Assembly (NCBI GenBank): GCA_037576215.1
Contig: JBANDB010000003.1
Coordinates: 7,502,001-7,566,000 of the forward strand
Source: Armillaria gallica
Lineage: Eukaryota > Basidiomycota > Agaricomycetes > Agaricales > Physalacriaceae
DNA: 64,000 bases
Direction: 5' to 3'
Positions within the stretch are counted from its first letter, which is position 1; each line of letters starts with the position of its first letter. Positions 23,868-35,406 of this stretch are shown one piece after another. The translations under genes were made by a program, and so were the position numbers. The notes under the pieces are model-generated. The model saw only the letters and a program-made list of their open reading frames with translations, was not told where the DNA came from and searched no databases.

Positions 23868-25690
23868 CTGGCCTGGATTCTGATGGTGCCATTCTTTGAT
23901 GCGATCTTTAAGCCAAGTGCCTTGGAGACCTCTAGGGACCCAAGCACCAGTAGACAGGACAATCTTCCCATCTATATTGCGCCTGCATTTCCCTTCTTTA
24001 ATCATTTCCTCGACTTTGAGACATTCTCAAATAAAATGTCCAATTTCGCCGCAGAAACTGCAATTTTGACCAGTTGCCGTATTAGCATAACTGCTCTGCT
24101 GCGGTGGACCAGACAAAAATGATCATTGCTGAGCTTTCTGGAATCGATCATTTGAGTTTAACTGCAATAACGTCTTGCCAAGTTTAATGAGCTGATTAAT
24201 ATGCTCCATCTTTACTTGGGGTTCCACAGGTTCCTCTTTGACGTGAATGATTGGCTGAGGTTGTGAAACTGGACTGGGATACAGCATCTCTGATGGTCTG
24301 GCTGGACCAGCGTCATGAAAACTCTGAGTAGGCATGCTGCTAAGAGTGCTTTCTCCTTTATTCATGCCTTGTAGAATGAACTGAGTGGCTGCATAAATAT
24401 CGCTGAGGTTGTAAGGGTCGGCTGGATGATGGTCTGGTAATTTGATCTGGAGCCGATGGGCAATGGCATCCCAAATGTGGTTAGGAAAGCCTTTGCTGAA
24501 CATATTGCCGGTCTCGTGGTTCGACAAATGATTATTCGTGACCAAGTGCTTTACCTTGGGGTAGAATTCTCGATAAAACGCTCCTAGGTCTGCAAGATTA
24601 TCAACTTCTCGTGCATATTTTCCAATAACACGCTCAAGGTCGTGTCTCTCGTCTTTGTGAGTGGTACTAGCATCAGGATACTGAGCAACTAGGGCATCCT
24701 TGAAATTTTTGTAGGTTTTGCCGGCATCACTATATTTGGGCAAGCTCTCCCAAAACTCGGAGATGACGAGACCAGGATAGTAGATAAACCACTTCTTTTT
24801 ATTGGCTTCTGCGTTTATGCTATGACAGGTGAAGAGGCCTTCGATATCACTGATATAATGCCTCAATTCGTGTCCAGGACTAATTTCATCAATGATATTT
24901 GGAGCGCTCTTCTCCTTTTGGAAAGGCATAGATGCTGCTGCCATGGCTGCTGGTTGTTGTACTGGCTGCTGAACTGGAGACTGTACTGGGGGCTGTATGG
25001 GTGGTTGTGCACTGGGTTGCACTATGGGGGCTGGTTGTTGATTCAGATTGACTGGTGGTAAAACGGGGAATATGGGGAAATAAGAGGTGGAAGCCTCTGC
25101 TGGTGGATCAAAAGTGAGGCTTTGTTCGAAGGACTCGTCCTTGATATCAAAGTTTATGGTGGTAGCGGAATCTGGTACTAATTTGTTGCTAGATTCAACG
25201 GATTCTTCTTGTCAGTAATCGGTGAACGAGGTGGATTCTACGTGGTAGCCTCTGAAAGCTTGTCTGGAATAAGGTGTGCCGGGGGCTGTTCCGTAGTTTG
25301 AACCAAAGAGTTCTGCGGTAACTTCGGTTTCTTCATCGTCTTCTGGTCCAGAAAACAACAAGTTCTCTCTTTCAGAGATGTCTAATTCTTCGGGAAATGG
25401 GGATGTGGGAGATTCAATGAAAGATCCAGGAATGGGACTACGAGGGGATGCCGGTAACGGGGTTTCTGTAGCAAGCGTCGAAGATGATGCTTCAGACGAT
25501 GCTAAATGGGCTGTGGATTCTTGTAACTGAAGACGTGCAGAGGTATTTCAGAGGCCTCTGCCCTGAACTGGGACATAAGGTGTTTTACATTTGAATTTTC
25601 ATGAAATAGTGAAGAATTTGGGTTTGCAACAAGTATAAGCTCGCTACGAAGGGCGAATTAAAAGGTGATAGGCATATATAAATGTGATCA
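23868..25690 (-). pseudogene. Ty3/Gypsy gag (element A1)
   Basis: Minus strand. The N-terminus lies near 25,680 (MPITF, then TAA where A2 has CAA). Next come a Ser/Pro-rich acidic stretch, a TGA near 25,215, a Pro/Gln repeat (QPPIQPPVQSPVQQPVQQP, about 25,000) and the Gag capsid-like domain (WFIYYPGLVISEFWESLPKY). A QKAQQ end is followed by TGA at 24,122-24,124, and then a CCHC zinc knuckle CSFC-x4-H-x4-C (24,020-24,060). The two TGAs at 25,215 and 24,123 are shared with copy A2. Confidence 0.82.
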
Positions 25691-25740
25691 AAGAATTGAT
25701 CCAGGATGTGAACTGATCCCCTCGTGGTGGGCTCCAGAAA

Positions 25741-28700
25741 TGATGGGCCTAAGACTTCCATGGCAACGACAACACCAACTCAGAATGAGCTTGGTTAATT
25801 AACGTAGTGGCATGGCAGTCAAGGCGATCGTGTGTGCGAGTGGTTTGGGGCACCTCCATGCAGTAGAACAATTCCTCTATACGCAAGAATACACTGTGAC
25901 TTTAAGTCTGTGAAGTAGTACTGCTTGGTAGTCGAGTACTAAATGCTATGGCTTCAAGCCAGTAGGGATCTCTCGAAATGAGAGGGAACGAAAACAGGTA
26001 TGACGTGAATACCATGAATCCATATGAGAAAATGTGCTGCGAGACTAGAAAATGTTGCTCAACGGTAATCGGAGCAGGGTGAACGATGGAGAATAGACTA
26101 AACAGTTGGCAATAGTCTATGGGTGAGTGAGGCAATGAGAAAATGGCATGGGGACTGCGAGTGGCAAAATAAATGTGGAATGAGGTGCTGAGGGTGGGCT
26201 GGTGAGAGAAAATGTGGAACTACCAATACTGGGCAATGATACTGGTCCTATACAATGCGAGGGTGCTGAGTCGATGTCAAAACTTGTCTGGTACTGAAAT
26301 GATCCTATCCTATGTCAAACTAACCTTCAAGTCCACTTGAGGGACTGATACTATACGAAAACTGGCTGAAACTGATCCTAAGTCTGCTCTGAGACTACCC
26401 AAGTGGGTGACGATAACGATGGCGAAAGGGAAACTGTAAAACTCCAATGGTGTGAAAGTGAAACGATGACGGCCTATAAAAGATAACGGGGGCGAGGGAT
26501 AGCGCAGCGATCACGTATTGGCACAGTATGAGCATGCACCAATAGTGTTAAGAGCAAAGAGCGCATAGTGAAGGACTCTTCACAGTTAAAAACCGTGAGA
26601 TAACTCAGGTGAGCTCAAGAGTTGATGTGCAAACGAGAATATGCTGGGATAAACTGTATATTGCTGTAGAATGGTGAATAAATGTTGTTTACTGGTGATA
26701 GACTAGAGCATGACGGTAATTGACGTAGTCTGGGTCAACTAGAGATGAACTGCTCCTTCAACTATGTTTTCTAACTAGTTTTTATACTACAAGTACGAAT
26801 TTATAAATAGAATAAATATGCGAGACTTAGTAAGGCTGTAAGGCCTTGGCTTTGTAAAAGTCGGAGGAAACATATGGTATGTCATCTTCTAAAGTAACAG
26901 CAACTCGTCGACATTGCTGTGTATGGATGTGAACCGTATGGTTTTGCTGAGTGATGCACGGATCGTTAGGTGCTGTTTAGCTGTGGATTACTGAGCGATA
27001 GTCATTGTGCTGAGGAGTATGTTGACGAGGCTGGTGACGGGCACCCGTGAAACTGAGCGTGGCCTAGCGTGAACACACACCAAACTCAACTCAACCCCAC
27101 TAAACACACACACACACAATCTCCTTAAGTGCGGAGGGGAGCAAGGATTTTAATTCCACTTGCGCGCCGACAGTATCCCAATTTCTCTCAGTGAGCTCGC
27201 TAGCACGATACGTGCAACAACGTAGTATTTTCAAGCTAGTCTCAAATTCTCTAGCTCTTCAGAGCTTTTTACAAGAGAGCATGGTGAACCATGCAACCCT
27301 TGAGGCAAAATATATTTCAATAGTCAGAACACATGGATGTGTAGATCTGCAAGTTGACCAAGTTCAGTCAGTGAGCTCGCTAAGTACAACTTGCCGCTAG
27401 ATCTAATCCGCATGCGACGCCGCCTTTCTCTTAGTGGCTAAACCTGACTCCCAAACTTGTCACGATGGAGGCCCTTGGCACTCCCACTCAAGTCTTAATT
27501 ACTTTCAGAACTGTCCCCACAAGTCTTCACACACAGTGCGCTCGCCCTAACAATGGTGCCACGAGGTCCAACTGCGCACACCTGTCACACTTCGTGCAAC
27601 TGCTAGAACAGCTCAAGCTGGCTGATTCCCTTGCAACTACTTCTAGACCTACATGGAGGCCGACACAACACAAATTCTCTTTTTACACTGAACCAGAAAA
27701 GGAACAGAGCTCTTCTCTCAGATTTATCTCAGCAAACTCTCAAGATGGGCGCAGCGTCACTGCCCCGAATCTCCTTCTTATCTCAAGTAAACCGAAGTTT
27801 TTATCCAAAATGTGTCTCTTGTTCTATTTCTCTGTGAGCTCACTAAACTTGCGTTCTAGCCGATGCTTGAAGCTACTAACTCTTACACGTCGCAACAAGT
27901 CCAGATCCAAACTGAAACTTTATTACTGTACATGGGGGGTAGGTATCTTGTTTTACTACGTGAAATTCTACCTACTTATACTATGGGGAATTGATTATTA
28001 CAAATGGTCTTTTAGTAATTTACTTCCTTTGTCGGCCGATACTTCTTCGTCCGAACGGGCGCAATGCTCTTGGCAGAGCGCCGCTTGGGCCTCCTTTTAG
28101 TATCCTCAAAGGGCTAAGCGATGTCGATGTCGTTCGCCCTAGCAGCAGAGTAGCTCACTGACTTGTACTCAATGGCTGCTTAATCCTCGATCACCGATCA
28201 CCCCTCATATTTGGCTTTCGGTTCTGCTCCGAAGGTGACAGCTTCATATTCTAGACTCGGTAACCAAGGAATGCTTCGGATTTCGAGTCCGCTCGCTACT
28301 TCCATCGGCCAAAGCCTGTTTCTAGGCCATGCCCGGGGTTCTCTTGATTACCCCGCATGTGATATCGTTTTTCCAGATCTCCAGGGACCACGTGTCATAG
28401 ATTACAGACGCGTCATTATCTAAATTAGCCACAGCCTGCATACAAGCGCATCCCACTCCAGCTGAGTCCTCTATTGCAAACGGTTGGGTTGACAATCTAG
28501 CTCGCCCTTCGGCCTTGTTGCCATGCATGCCCGTAAGGTACAGTGCAATGACGAAGTCCTTATGTTTTAATTCCGTTGCTTCCTTTTTCTGTTATAGAGC
28601 TCTCTACCTCGGTGACCTTGCTTCTTCGCGTGCTACTTGCACTGTCAGCCCACTCACAATGCCTCTGCATTGCTAAAGTGTAAGGTATGACATTTTGCAA

Positions 28701-29129
28701 AAATACACCCTTAGGCACGCTGCGAGCGTGACAACGTGTGGGGCAACATTTTCTTGAGGCCTTGGCAAAGTAACAGCCTTAGTAAACACGGTCTGTAATT
28801 GCTGTAGCTGGGAGGGTACTCGCATCTATCACGTCATTTTCATTAAGTGATCAATGAGCATGTCAACTAATTGCTTCTGAGTGATGCAACGATTCCATAT
28901 TGGGATGATTGTCGATTGAAGGTGCCTTGCCGTGATGAAGTATGACAATTATGATGTGTGGCAAGATGGGATGGATAACAAAGTGTGTAAGGAGTGGCTG
29001 CCGTAGGATAAAAGTGGTATCAATGTGCATGCAATCATTGGTTTGCTGAAAGACCATTGAAGGGACAGTAGCGTTAATTAGCAGGGAAAATCCACGAATT
29101 CTGAGCGTACAGAGCCTGGAGGCTCATCA
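25741..29129 (-). mobile_element. 5' LTR of element A1, split by an insertion
   Basis: Outer ends are TGATGGGCC (25,741) and GGCTCATCA (29,129). Reading the minus strand it starts TGATGAGCC, has a TATAAAAACTAG promoter (about 26,785) and ends at 25,741, directly before the Gag leader; the post-LTR sequence TTTCTGGAGCCCAC is the presumptive primer-binding site. Sequence co-linear with LTR A2 is interrupted at about 27,020-28,735. The right edge abuts C1 gag, so A1 is inserted in C1. Confidence 0.82.
27020..28735 (-). mobile_element. Insertion (~1.7 kb) in LTR A1, probably a solo LTR of another family
   Basis: A1 and A2 LTRs align up to GAGGAGTATG and resume at GTGTGGGGCAAC, defining an insert absent from A2. 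Its minus-strand ends, GTTGTCACGCTCG and CCTCGTCAACA, suggest LTR ends of TGTTG...CAACA type with one decayed base. No clear target duplication is seen. Inside are three GTGAGCTC motifs (27,190, 27,370, 27,834), an ACAC microsatellite (27,102-27,118), and open frames without recognisable domains. Confidence 0.6.
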
Positions 29130-30741
29130 GTGTCTTGAGGACTCTTGCTGCTCCCAGGTGGGATGTGGGGTACGATCCGCTCTTGACCTCCCTTGGTGAG
29201 ACATGGGGTGCATTTCTTGGAGGGGTCACCTCGGGCAACAGGTTCAGCTTGTACCGAATGAATGGTTTTACCAGCTTGACCGGCTCCCTCCGAGCCCTCT
29301 GGGTCCCCCGTTACTTTTGGCGTCTCGATATCTGTAACTACTTCCTTGGTTGTGGTTGAAGTTCCCTCCTTCGACAACCTTGCACAGTCCTCCATTAACA
29401 GGGGAGACAATATTACGGCGCTGGTCTCCACTCTCCCAAGTGGCAAGGGGATCCTGTCGACGGACGGAGTTGCTTTGTCAGAGTTCGAGTAAGACTCTCG
29501 CTCTGCCCCACCCGGTTGTGCATTCATCACTGTGGCAGTCTCGCTAAGAGAGGGCCTCGACTGGTGCGGCGCTGTTATGGTGGGTGTTACCGTGGTGAGT
29601 AACCTTTCATCTGCTGCTTTCACTTGCGGTGAGCTACTTGCCGAACGTTTAGCTGGTTGCGCAATCTTGGGGTTGGCGGCCCCATCTGCCTGTTTCGATT
29701 CTTCCTTAAGTTTTGTCTCGGTAGTGAAGTCGTGAAATGGTATATTAGAATGTGTATATTCAACTACAAAAGTACAATAAGCCTGGCTAGCAGGTGACAA
29801 ATGCATACTGGATGAAACTAAGTCCTTGGCCAAGTCAGTTGAATCGTTTACTGCTTGGCCCCGTCTTTTACCTCCTCGATTTTTGAGTCCGTTTTCTCGT
29901 TTGTTGCTACATGATCCCAGTAATAATTGAGGCATCGCAATGCCTCCTCCTTTGTCTTTGGCAACTTGGGACAATCTCATTTGAAGTGTCCGATTCCGCC
30001 GCATTGGTAACACTTTGCCTTGGCATGTACCGCGTTGATATCCATTGGCTTGCCTGCCCCTCCGTAAGTTGTGCCAGTTCCCGTCTGCTTTTCTGGGACA
30101 CTGCTCTGCTGCTGCTGATTCCCCTTTGTTGTCAGGGCTACATTCGTCTTAGCCTGCTGCTTCCATTCCATTACTTTAGCACCCCCCTGTTCTGCCTTTC
30201 ATGTTTGCCAGTTATGATCGATTCGGAGTATCTGCCGTTTCCACTCCTGGTAGGTGGTTGGTACATCTCCGTCCGATGCATAAATGATGTCCTTGGTCGA
30301 CGAGCGGCATGCCTTCTTGACTTGGGCCATCATCATCTGGTCAATTCCAATGGCCCCTGCCTTGAAGGCTAGTGACTCGAACTGTTGGAAGAACAAGTCG
30401 CCATCAGGGAAGGTGCTCTGGCAGAGCTTCTCCCACTGCGCGAACTTGATTTTGGCATTGGCATCCTTCCAGAACCATCATCTAACCTCCTCCATGAACT
30501 GCTCATAGGCCAGGTAGTACTGGAACCCATTGGCATCTCTTCCCAGTTCTCGTGCACATAGCTCCCACCATACTTGGGCATCCTTGCCAAAGTGCGACGC
30601 GTAGAAGATGACCTTGTGGGGGTGATGGCGGAAGTACTGGTTAAAAACTGAGAAGTACATGTCGCACTGGGAGAAGAAATGTGTGATGTCATTGGAATCG
30701 CCATTAAAGTTCTCTGGTTCCTTGACCATGTTGGGCTTCAA
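29130..30741 (-). pseudogene. Ty3/Gypsy gag, core and zinc knuckle (element C1)
   Basis: Minus strand. The retrotransposon-gag domain begins near 30,741: PENFNGDSNDITHFFSQCD, then YFSVF and the AQVWWELCA motif. It continues after TGA at 30,478 with FPDGDLFFQQFESLA and YQEWKRQILRID, then a CCHC knuckle CYQCGGIGHFK-stop-DC (29,979-30,030) whose stop replaces the expected Arg (CGA to TGA). A Lys/Glu-rich and then Ser/Thr/Pro-rich tail runs to 29,130, where LTR A1 cuts it. C1 pol is absent. Confidence 0.82.
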
Positions 30742-32205
30742 CGCCGCCCATGGTCCCTGGTTGTTCGTGTCAAGGACCCATGGTGCAGGTGGGTCTGGCA
30801 GTCCAGGCAGTGGCAGGTATCGAGGCGGTGCCCACCTCTAGGGAATGACGGGTGGTACCGGCGGTGGTCCTGTCGGTGGCTGGGGCTTGCTAGGAAGTGG
30901 GGGTTGGTTTGAGGATCCTGCACTGTCATTGGTGTTAGTGGCGGCAAAGAGTCTAGGCTGTCCCTGCGTGCCTGGGGGTCCATACCCTCGTGGATATGCG
31001 TAACTCGGTGCTGCAGGGGCGTAACTGGGTTGCCATCTAGGGTAGTCAGGTACCGTGACCCAGGGTGGGGGTACTGGTGGCTCATCATCCATCAGTTCTG
31101 GCATATACATCACAGGCAGTAGATCAATCTGGGGTCGTTGGTATCATGGCAGTACCTCAGCATGGCAATCGCGATGGATCATGTTATAGGTGTGACAAGC
31201 AAAATGAGTGGCTTCTTCCTTTAATATATAGCTATACCTGTAGTGCATGTAGTCTCTCCCAGCCGGCATTAAGGCCCAATCTCAATCCACTAGTAATTCC
31301 TCCCTGAAGTGCTCAAAGAGCTCCTCTAGGGACACATTGATTAGTACGTGGGGAACTTGGACCAGTTTGCCTGTCGACAGCAGGTACAGGGCCTGGGTGA
31401 TGGTTATCGGGGTGGTCGGCTGGGGGAGTGTTCGGGATTTCAGGTGTGAGGACGGGAGAGGGAGAGGGACTCCTTCTTCCAATGATGCTGTTGACATACT
31501 CCTCGATGGGGAGTACCTCAGTTCTGGAGCTGTGGGCGGAGTCGTAAATGGTCTCTCCCCTGCTGTTGATGCGTGGGATGTCGCTTGCCTTGATCCTTCC
31601 TGCCTCGATATCGATTCTTCAGAATTCTGCTGCCTGCTCCACTTCTGCCCTCCTTCTGTCACAGTCATACTGGTTGAGTCCCTGCTCATTGACCTGGTAA
31701 CACTTGTCGAGCTCCTGCGTGACATCGATGGCTGACCTTCGTGGCTCCCTCCTTCACCTGGGAATGGCAAGTCTGTTTGAGGTCTCTGCGGTTCCTCGAG
31801 GGGGGAACTCTGGTGATGTAGACTGTCTGGAGGGGACTGGGGGAGTGAGAGATCGTGTCGTGATTCGTACTGGCTGGTCCCAGTCATGTATGGTGGGGTA
31901 ACGACTGTCTGGGGGGGTACCCGGTATGGGTAGGGATTTGCTCGATGGGGGAGGAAGGCAGTGTAGGGGAGATTGAGGTTGTCCCAGACAATGTCAAGCT
32001 TGGAAGTGGAGCTGATGCGTATTTCGTAGGGATCTGCGATGGCTGTTGGAATCCCGCCGCCCCCAAGACGACTGCCAGAAGGTTGCTCAGGGTCTGGGGA
32101 CACACCTGGCCTGTTCTCCCCAGGCCGAGTCATACGAGGTACCTTGCCAGGTCTGCTGCGGTGGGAACAGTTCGTACTGCTGGATGGGGGGTAGCACCAG
32201 CGGAC
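30742..32205 (-). pseudogene. Pro/Ser/Thr-rich pre-Gag region (element C1)
   Basis: Minus strand between the membrane ORF and the Gag core. A 283-codon frame (32,133-31,282) is rich in Ser, Pro, Thr and Gln with SRR/RSMSRDS repeats. A shorter frame (31,113-30,838) is strongly Pro/Tyr-rich and leads, after one TAG, into the Gag core. The equivalent C2 region (42.7-41.9 kb) has the same composition. Low complexity prevents domain assignment; the mucin-like make-up downstream of a membrane anchor is notable. Frame changes occur at about 32.1 and 31.2 kb. Confidence 0.6.
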
Positions 32206-32209
32206 TCGT

Positions 32210-33531
32210 TGATGAGCCTTCAGGCTCTGTGCGCTCTGAAATCGCGGACACCACTTACAATTTATCGCCTATCTCCCTTATGCGGCCTTTCACTAAACCA
32301 AACGTTGCAAGTCCAGCACAGGTCGAATCATATTAAATCTCCCACTCCATGCAAACTTTCACTCCGATACCTATGAGTCATTGTGCCTCCAGGCACATTG
32401 ATTGCCAATCCTTCTGCAGTAAATTAGACACGCGTCATTATTCTAGGCCTTTGCACGTGGACAAAGCCATACGGTCACGCGGTTTAACTACGCGAAGGCT
32501 ATGCATAGCTACGGATTCTCAAGAGGCCATATGGATACACTTTTACAGCTTAGAAATATAGTAGAGATTAGTGAGCCATTAACTGCAGCTGAGTAAGTAG
32601 TAAGTAAATTAGTAAACCTTCTGTAGCTTTATTAGGCTACACGAACTTTTTAATAAGCATGCACAGTAGAGTAGCACATGGTATATTTGCACTACGATTA
32701 CAAATAGTTCGCTACGCTCACAAATCATGTACTGCGGTTATTAAGCCAAGGTAAAAGTTCGCTTACTTAGCAAGTACAACTCTGTAGTATAAAAACTGAT
32801 GGACTGTAGATAGAGGAGGACAGTTCTCATAGAGGATACACACACCACACATACCACCCAATACACACGAATTAAAGTTAATATCTCTACGTTCTTAAGA
32901 GATATAACACTTTGTGAAGTTTCTCCAAACTCGCTAGCTACCAAGTGTTAAATAACTTGATTCACGTCCTCTCGTCCAAAACACAAGCAAGGATATCATA
33001 TAAAGACTACCTTGTTTGTCATCCTCCTGTCATAAATTCGCATACCTGAAGACTTCAAAGGGTAATCCGTAGCTAGGGTTCCGAACTTTAGTCTCTAACA
33101 CCAACAGCATACTGTTCCTATAAGTTAGGAACAATACTAATTCGAGTTTCTCTAGATAAGCCAGCTCCATCTCTGTGTTTCTCTAAAGAAAGCACGTGAG
33201 CTTAGGAAAATATCTTCTACTGGAACCGTAGCCAGGATTCCAACACCACATAGTTCGCGCCGCATCTAGGTCGCCCCCGCTCAGCATACACCCACGTTTA
33301 CGCACCTTTTCCCTTCCAGGAAAGTTCGCGTACATACCTTGAGCCTCTGAACAGCCTTCAGAGAATCATAACAAAGCGTAGCAAGACGTCACTACACCAC
33401 CAGGAAGCTACAGTCATCGCACGGAGGTGCAAGACTAGACTCGCTAGAACCTGCCTTCAGATTCTGTGTTTGACTACACTTGCCGTTACAGGTCTTGTGT
33501 TTTCTGCCCGCAGGAGTCTATAGGTTCATCA
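32210..33531 (+). mobile_element. Solo LTR D (1,322 bp) inserted in element C1
   Basis: Starts TGATGAGCCTTCAGGCTCTG and ends GGAGTCTATAGGTTCATCA, with a perfect 4-bp target duplication TCGT at 32,206-32,209 and 33,532-33,535. It is related to LTR families A and B at its ends and around its TATA box (GTAGTATAAAAACT, about 32,783) but is otherwise diverged and oppositely oriented. It separates the C1 membrane ORF from the rest of the C1 pre-Gag region. Confidence 0.88.
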
Positions 33532-33902
33532 TCGTGAAGGGAAGTCCCACCTGGAGAAAACTGGATAAAGGGGAGCCTTGCTCCGGTAGACTCTCCATCG
33601 CTTCTTTCCTGAACACCGACCTCCACCTCCCCAGGAATGTCTTCTTCGTCTCCCCTGTCGATGCTAGAGTGTTCATCGACGGCTGGGGCTCGTTGCGGTA
33701 TGGGTGGGTAGAAGTGCGCCGGTGGTGGCTGCTGTGGGAGGACATAGTTTAAGGGTAGTGGGGAATACTGGATTCTTCTGTTGCGTCTGCGATGAGTTGT
33801 CCTTTGGTAGTGTATAATAGCCAATATAAGGGTTGCTGAAAAGAAAGCTAGACCAACACCGAGGTAGACTGCTGATAAAAGGATCTCGAGTGTTGTCGAC
33901 AT
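33486..33902 (-). CDS. Membrane-anchor ORF at the 5' end of element C1
   Basis: The ATG at 33,902 is the first after the LTR and primer site, about 27 nt downstream of the latter. Residues 7-30 are a strong transmembrane segment (YLGVGLAFFSATLILAII), followed at once by basic HYQRTTHRRRNRR, i.e. short N-terminus outside and tail in the cytosol by the positive-inside rule. A Pro-rich (PQQPPPAHFYPPIPQ) and acidic tail follows. The last ~15 codons lie in solo LTR D; with D and one TCGT removed the frame runs on about 26 codons before a stop. Position matches the small membrane ORFs of C2. Membrane targeting of Gag or an Env-like role are possibilities only. Confidence 0.6.
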   Translation of the reverse strand: MSTTLEILLSAVYLGVGLAFFSATLILAIIHYQRTTHRRRNRRIQYSPLPLNYVLPQQPPPAHFYPPIPQRAPAVDEHSSIDRGDEEDIPGEVEVGVQERSDGESTGARLPFIQFSPGGTSLHDDEPIDSCGQKTQDL

Positions 33903-33929
33903 GTAGGCCCTGGTTAAGGAGCAAGGGTA

Positions 33930-34101
33930 AGCTTCGAGCTAATTATTAAACCCAAACTCCTATCAAGGGTAAACAATGGCTGTCTTGCGTTCGGGCAGTC
34001 ACCGATGAGTCCCTTAAACAATAGGTGTTAAGGCTAATTCCTTAGCTGTCCACAACGAATTATGCGATAGTTTCAGTATAGATTAAAGTTAGCTCGAAGC
34101 T
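33930..34101 (-). promoter_or_regulatory. Self-priming site pair of element C1
   Basis: The 13-nt AGCTTCGAGCTAA (minus strand, 34,101-34,089) begins 34 nt past the start of the TATA-like box, at the predicted 5' end of the RNA. Its exact complement TTAGCTCGAAGCT (minus strand, 33,942-33,930) starts one base after the 5' LTR, where a primer-binding site belongs. See the matching C2 pair, which carries a compensatory change. Confidence 0.65.
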
Positions 34102-34367
34102 GGGGTACATACAGTGAGAGCTACTACTTAAGTATTCGAAGTGAGGGTTCTAATAATAGACCATATGAGAAAGATAAAGTTCACGAGCATACAACGTTGG
34201 AGCAAGAACGTATGAGCACACCATGGCAAAGCAAGATTGCGTGACATGGAAGAGATAACATGGGAACGATGTCTTGCAGCTTGGTTGCCTCTATGGTTGG
34301 CAGCCCGGTCGGTCCAGTTTGTGAGTGATAAGATAAGATAAGGTAAAAAAGTGAATGAATCATAACA
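33944..34367 (-). mobile_element. 5' LTR of element C1 (424 bp)
   Basis: On the minus strand it begins TGTTATGATTC (34,367) and ends ...TTTAATA (33,944), corresponding to TGTTACGATTT...CATAACA in C2. Three GATAAG motifs lie near the start (34,326-34,342), a TATA-like ATACTTAAG at 34,127-34,135, and the conserved GGTGACTGCCCGAA near 34,000. The outer edge abuts pol sequence of element A2, so C1 is inserted in A2. Confidence 0.78.
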
Positions 34368-35406
34368 GAACTGCTGGCAGTGCGTAATTGGCTGGCTTTG
34401 CTGCGGCAAATGGATGAATATCTTCGGGGATGAGCTGAGCTACATGCTCCTTGACTGGCACATGCTCAGGTACTGCTGCGACATTCTTGGATGGATCGTG
34501 TTGCAGAGTAGCAGGTGGTGCGTAAGATGGAAACTTGGAACGAATATTCTGATCATTGCTGTGGACTACTGTCTTAGCTTTCTCGAATTGATGTGGAGAA
34601 TAAGACTCAATAATAGCTGCGGCAATTTCGCCATCTTGCTTGGTCTGAGTAGGTACGGCAATATCGTCTTCGTCATCTGAATATTCAACTAAGTCGGGCA
34701 TGCGGTCATAGTCTGGGGTAAGATCTTGATCAAAGTGATCGCGAATCTTGGGTACAGCAACCTCCTGCTCATCATCAGGCACAGCTTCTTCAGCGGCCTT
34801 CCGACTAGTACAAGTTTGTCGACCCACTGCCTTAGTAGGTTCCTGTGGAACAGCAGCCTCCGCTTTTGCTGCAGGAGCTGCCTTCTTGGATGGTCCACGT
34901 TTAAGGTGGGGAACTTTGACTACGATCTGGTGAATCATAGTATCCGTAGTGTCTGCGGTATTCGGACTGGACGAGTCTTCTTTGGCAACATGCATGAACT
35001 GTTTGATGCCCTGGATCTCTTTTCCAATGGCTTCGGATTTGGCAATGAGCGCCTCGAGATGTTGGTGCGCATCAATCCCAGAAATGCGTGCGCTAAGTGA
35101 CTGAGCATCTGCATTAACTGGTGAAGAACGTTGCTGGCTGAGATGCGGAACTGTCTCGAAAATGGCATTCATTAGCTGATTGACGATGCCAATCTGGCCT
35201 GGATTCTGATGGTGCCATTCTTCAATGCGATCTTTAAGCCAAGTGCCTTGGAGACCTCTAGGGACCCAAGCGCCAGTAGACAGGACAATCTTCCCATCTA
35301 TATTGTGCCTGCATTTCCTTTCATTAATCATCTCTTTGACTTTGAGACATTCTCGAATAAAATGTCCAATTTCGCTGCAGAAACTGCAATTTTGACTAGT
35401 TGCCAT
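34368..35406 (-). pseudogene. Gag-Pol junction region of element A2, truncated by C1
   Basis: A 348-codon minus-strand frame from 35,406 includes the zinc knuckle CSFCSEIGHFIREC, the AWVPRGLQGTWLKDRI segment and the Gln/Ala-rich linker also present in A1. It is cut by the C1 LTR at 34,367/34,368, before the protease, so no A2 protease, RT or integrase remains. It lacks the E1 insertion and so preserves the empty site for it. Confidence 0.82.

Noticed and set aside
27465..28100. 211-codon plus-strand gene in the LTR A1 insertion
   Set aside because: Lies within probable LTR sequence, no domain, and shorter frames overlap it in other phases.
33365..33475. tRNA primer site or tRNA-like sequence from the conserved GGTGACTGCCCGAA block of the C LTRs
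   Set aside because: The conserved block itself lies inside the LTRs (near 34,000 and 43,365), not after them, and lacks A/B boxes; the self-complementary 13-mer explains priming better.
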